Positions 4,744-5,150 of a stretch of 5,150 nucleotides of DNA are shown here, piece by piece. The notes beneath the pieces were generated by a model. The model made no database searches and had not been told where the DNA came from. It saw only the letters and a list, made by a program, of their open reading frames with translations. The stretch covers positions 1-5,150 of the forward strand of contig JAGLBQ010000285.1 in assembly GCA_023146675.1 (NCBI GenBank). Reading direction: 5' to 3'. Both the position numbers and the translations under genes were made by a program. Position 1 is the stretch's first letter; each line of letters begins with the position of its first letter. The stretch comes from Cocleimonas sp. (GTDB lineage: Bacteria > Pseudomonadota > Gammaproteobacteria > Thiotrichales > Thiotrichaceae).

Positions 4744-5150
4744 ATGTTTCCTAATATTTCTCCAACACAACAGCAAAGCAAAGAAGAGCGCAAGCTTTGT
4801 AAACTTTATCAAAGCCTTGATGATAGTCAGCGTGATACGCTATTAATTTTTGCAGAGTTCCTGAATGAAAAGCTGGCTGCTTCTGGCATTATTAAGGAGG
4901 CGGAAGCTGTATTGCAACGTCCTGTTTTAATCGAAAAGACAGAAAATGAAAGTGTCGTGAAAGGTATAAAGCGCCTGAAGTCTTCTTATTTTATGATCGA
5001 AGATGAAAATTTATTGCACGAAGTTTCTGCTTTGATGTCCGAGCATATTATGAAAGGTGTTTCTGCTGAGGATATTATTCTTAGAATTGAAGCGGTGTTT
5101 AAGAAATTTTACCAACAATATAAAGATGAGTTTACCAAGGAGGAAACTCT
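4744..5150 (+). CDS. Unrecognised protein, 3' end outside the window
   Basis: An ATG at 4744 opens a frame with no stop to the window edge: 135 full codons plus two bases. A TAA at 4738-4740 in the same frame fixes this as the first possible start. The visible part is hydrophilic, charged (rich in E and K) and mostly helical-looking, with no signal peptide, membrane segment or cysteine cluster. A leucine-rich helix (LDDSQRDTLLIFAEFLNEKL, about 25-44) and a later one (SAEDIILRIEAVFKKFYQQY, about 107-126) stand out. I do not recognise the family. Codon usage and base composition resemble the neighbours, and the frame is open for over 400 bases behind a good promoter, so it is very probably a real cytosolic protein. 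No ribosome binding site is evident upstream of the ATG. It is separated from lysR by a terminator and so is its own transcription unit. Confidence 0.8.
   Translation, partial: MFPNISPTQQQSKEERKLCKLYQSLDDSQRDTLLIFAEFLNEKLAASGIIKEAEAVLQRPVLIEKTENESVVKGIKRLKSSYFMIEDENLLHEVSALMSEHIMKGVSAEDIILRIEAVFKKFYQQYKDEFTKEET

Noticed and set aside
4727..4846. A 39-codon frame starting at ATG 4727
   Set aside because: It overlaps the longer open frame from 4744 in another phase, and its sequence looks like an out-of-frame shadow.

Overview
The window looks like chromosomal DNA from a low-GC (roughly 40% by eye) Gram-negative bacterium, most likely a beta- or gammaproteobacterium. The evidence is a BioC/BioH-type pimeloyl pathway, a CcoS protein of cbb3-type oxidase assembly, a SixA-like phosphatase, PlsY and a LysR regulator. 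Genus cannot be fixed from the sequence alone. No transposase, integrase, phage gene, CRISPR array, rRNA or intact tRNA was found, and the content is mainly housekeeping.

Layout. Positions 1-105 hold a possible promoter and the ribosome binding site of a SixA-like phosphohistidine phosphatase (106-606, +, GTG start). It runs tail-to-tail into plsY (603-1193, -), the membrane acyltransferase that makes lysophosphatidic acid; the two stop codons overlap by 4 bases. A divergent intergenic region of about 180 bases follows. It holds imperfect BirA-like half-sites, a possible -10 box, and a short leader ORF (1322-1375) with a good ribosome binding site whose stop overlaps the TTG start of bioH. 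bioH (1372-2160, +) and bioC (2160-3020, +) form a two-gene operon joined by a TAATG overlap. After a 128-base AT-rich gap comes ccoS (3149-3379, +), followed 2 bases later by a possible 30-residue membrane peptide (3382-3474). A leader region with two inverted repeats precedes a LysR-family regulator (3627-4544, +), which ends in a clear intrinsic terminator (4630-4655). A well-formed sigma-70-type promoter (4698-4726) then drives an unrecognised gene (4744 onward) that leaves the window unfinished. No gene-free stretch exceeds 300 bases; the longest gap between firm genes is 3380-3626.

How the genes work together. BioC methylates malonyl-ACP so that fatty acid synthesis can extend it, and BioH removes the methyl group from pimeloyl-ACP methyl ester. 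The pair therefore opens and closes the pimeloyl arm of biotin synthesis; bioA, B, F and D are not in the window. PlsY and the pimeloyl arm both draw on acyl groups from fatty acid synthesis, but their divergent arrangement need not mean co-regulation. The ccoNOPQ/ccoGHI partners of CcoS are not in the window either.

I found no convincing undescribed multi-gene system. The points most worth a second look are the leader ORF coupled to bioH, the tiny membrane ORF behind ccoS, the nested inverted repeat in the lysR leader, and the strong promoter placed almost on top of the start codon of the last gene.
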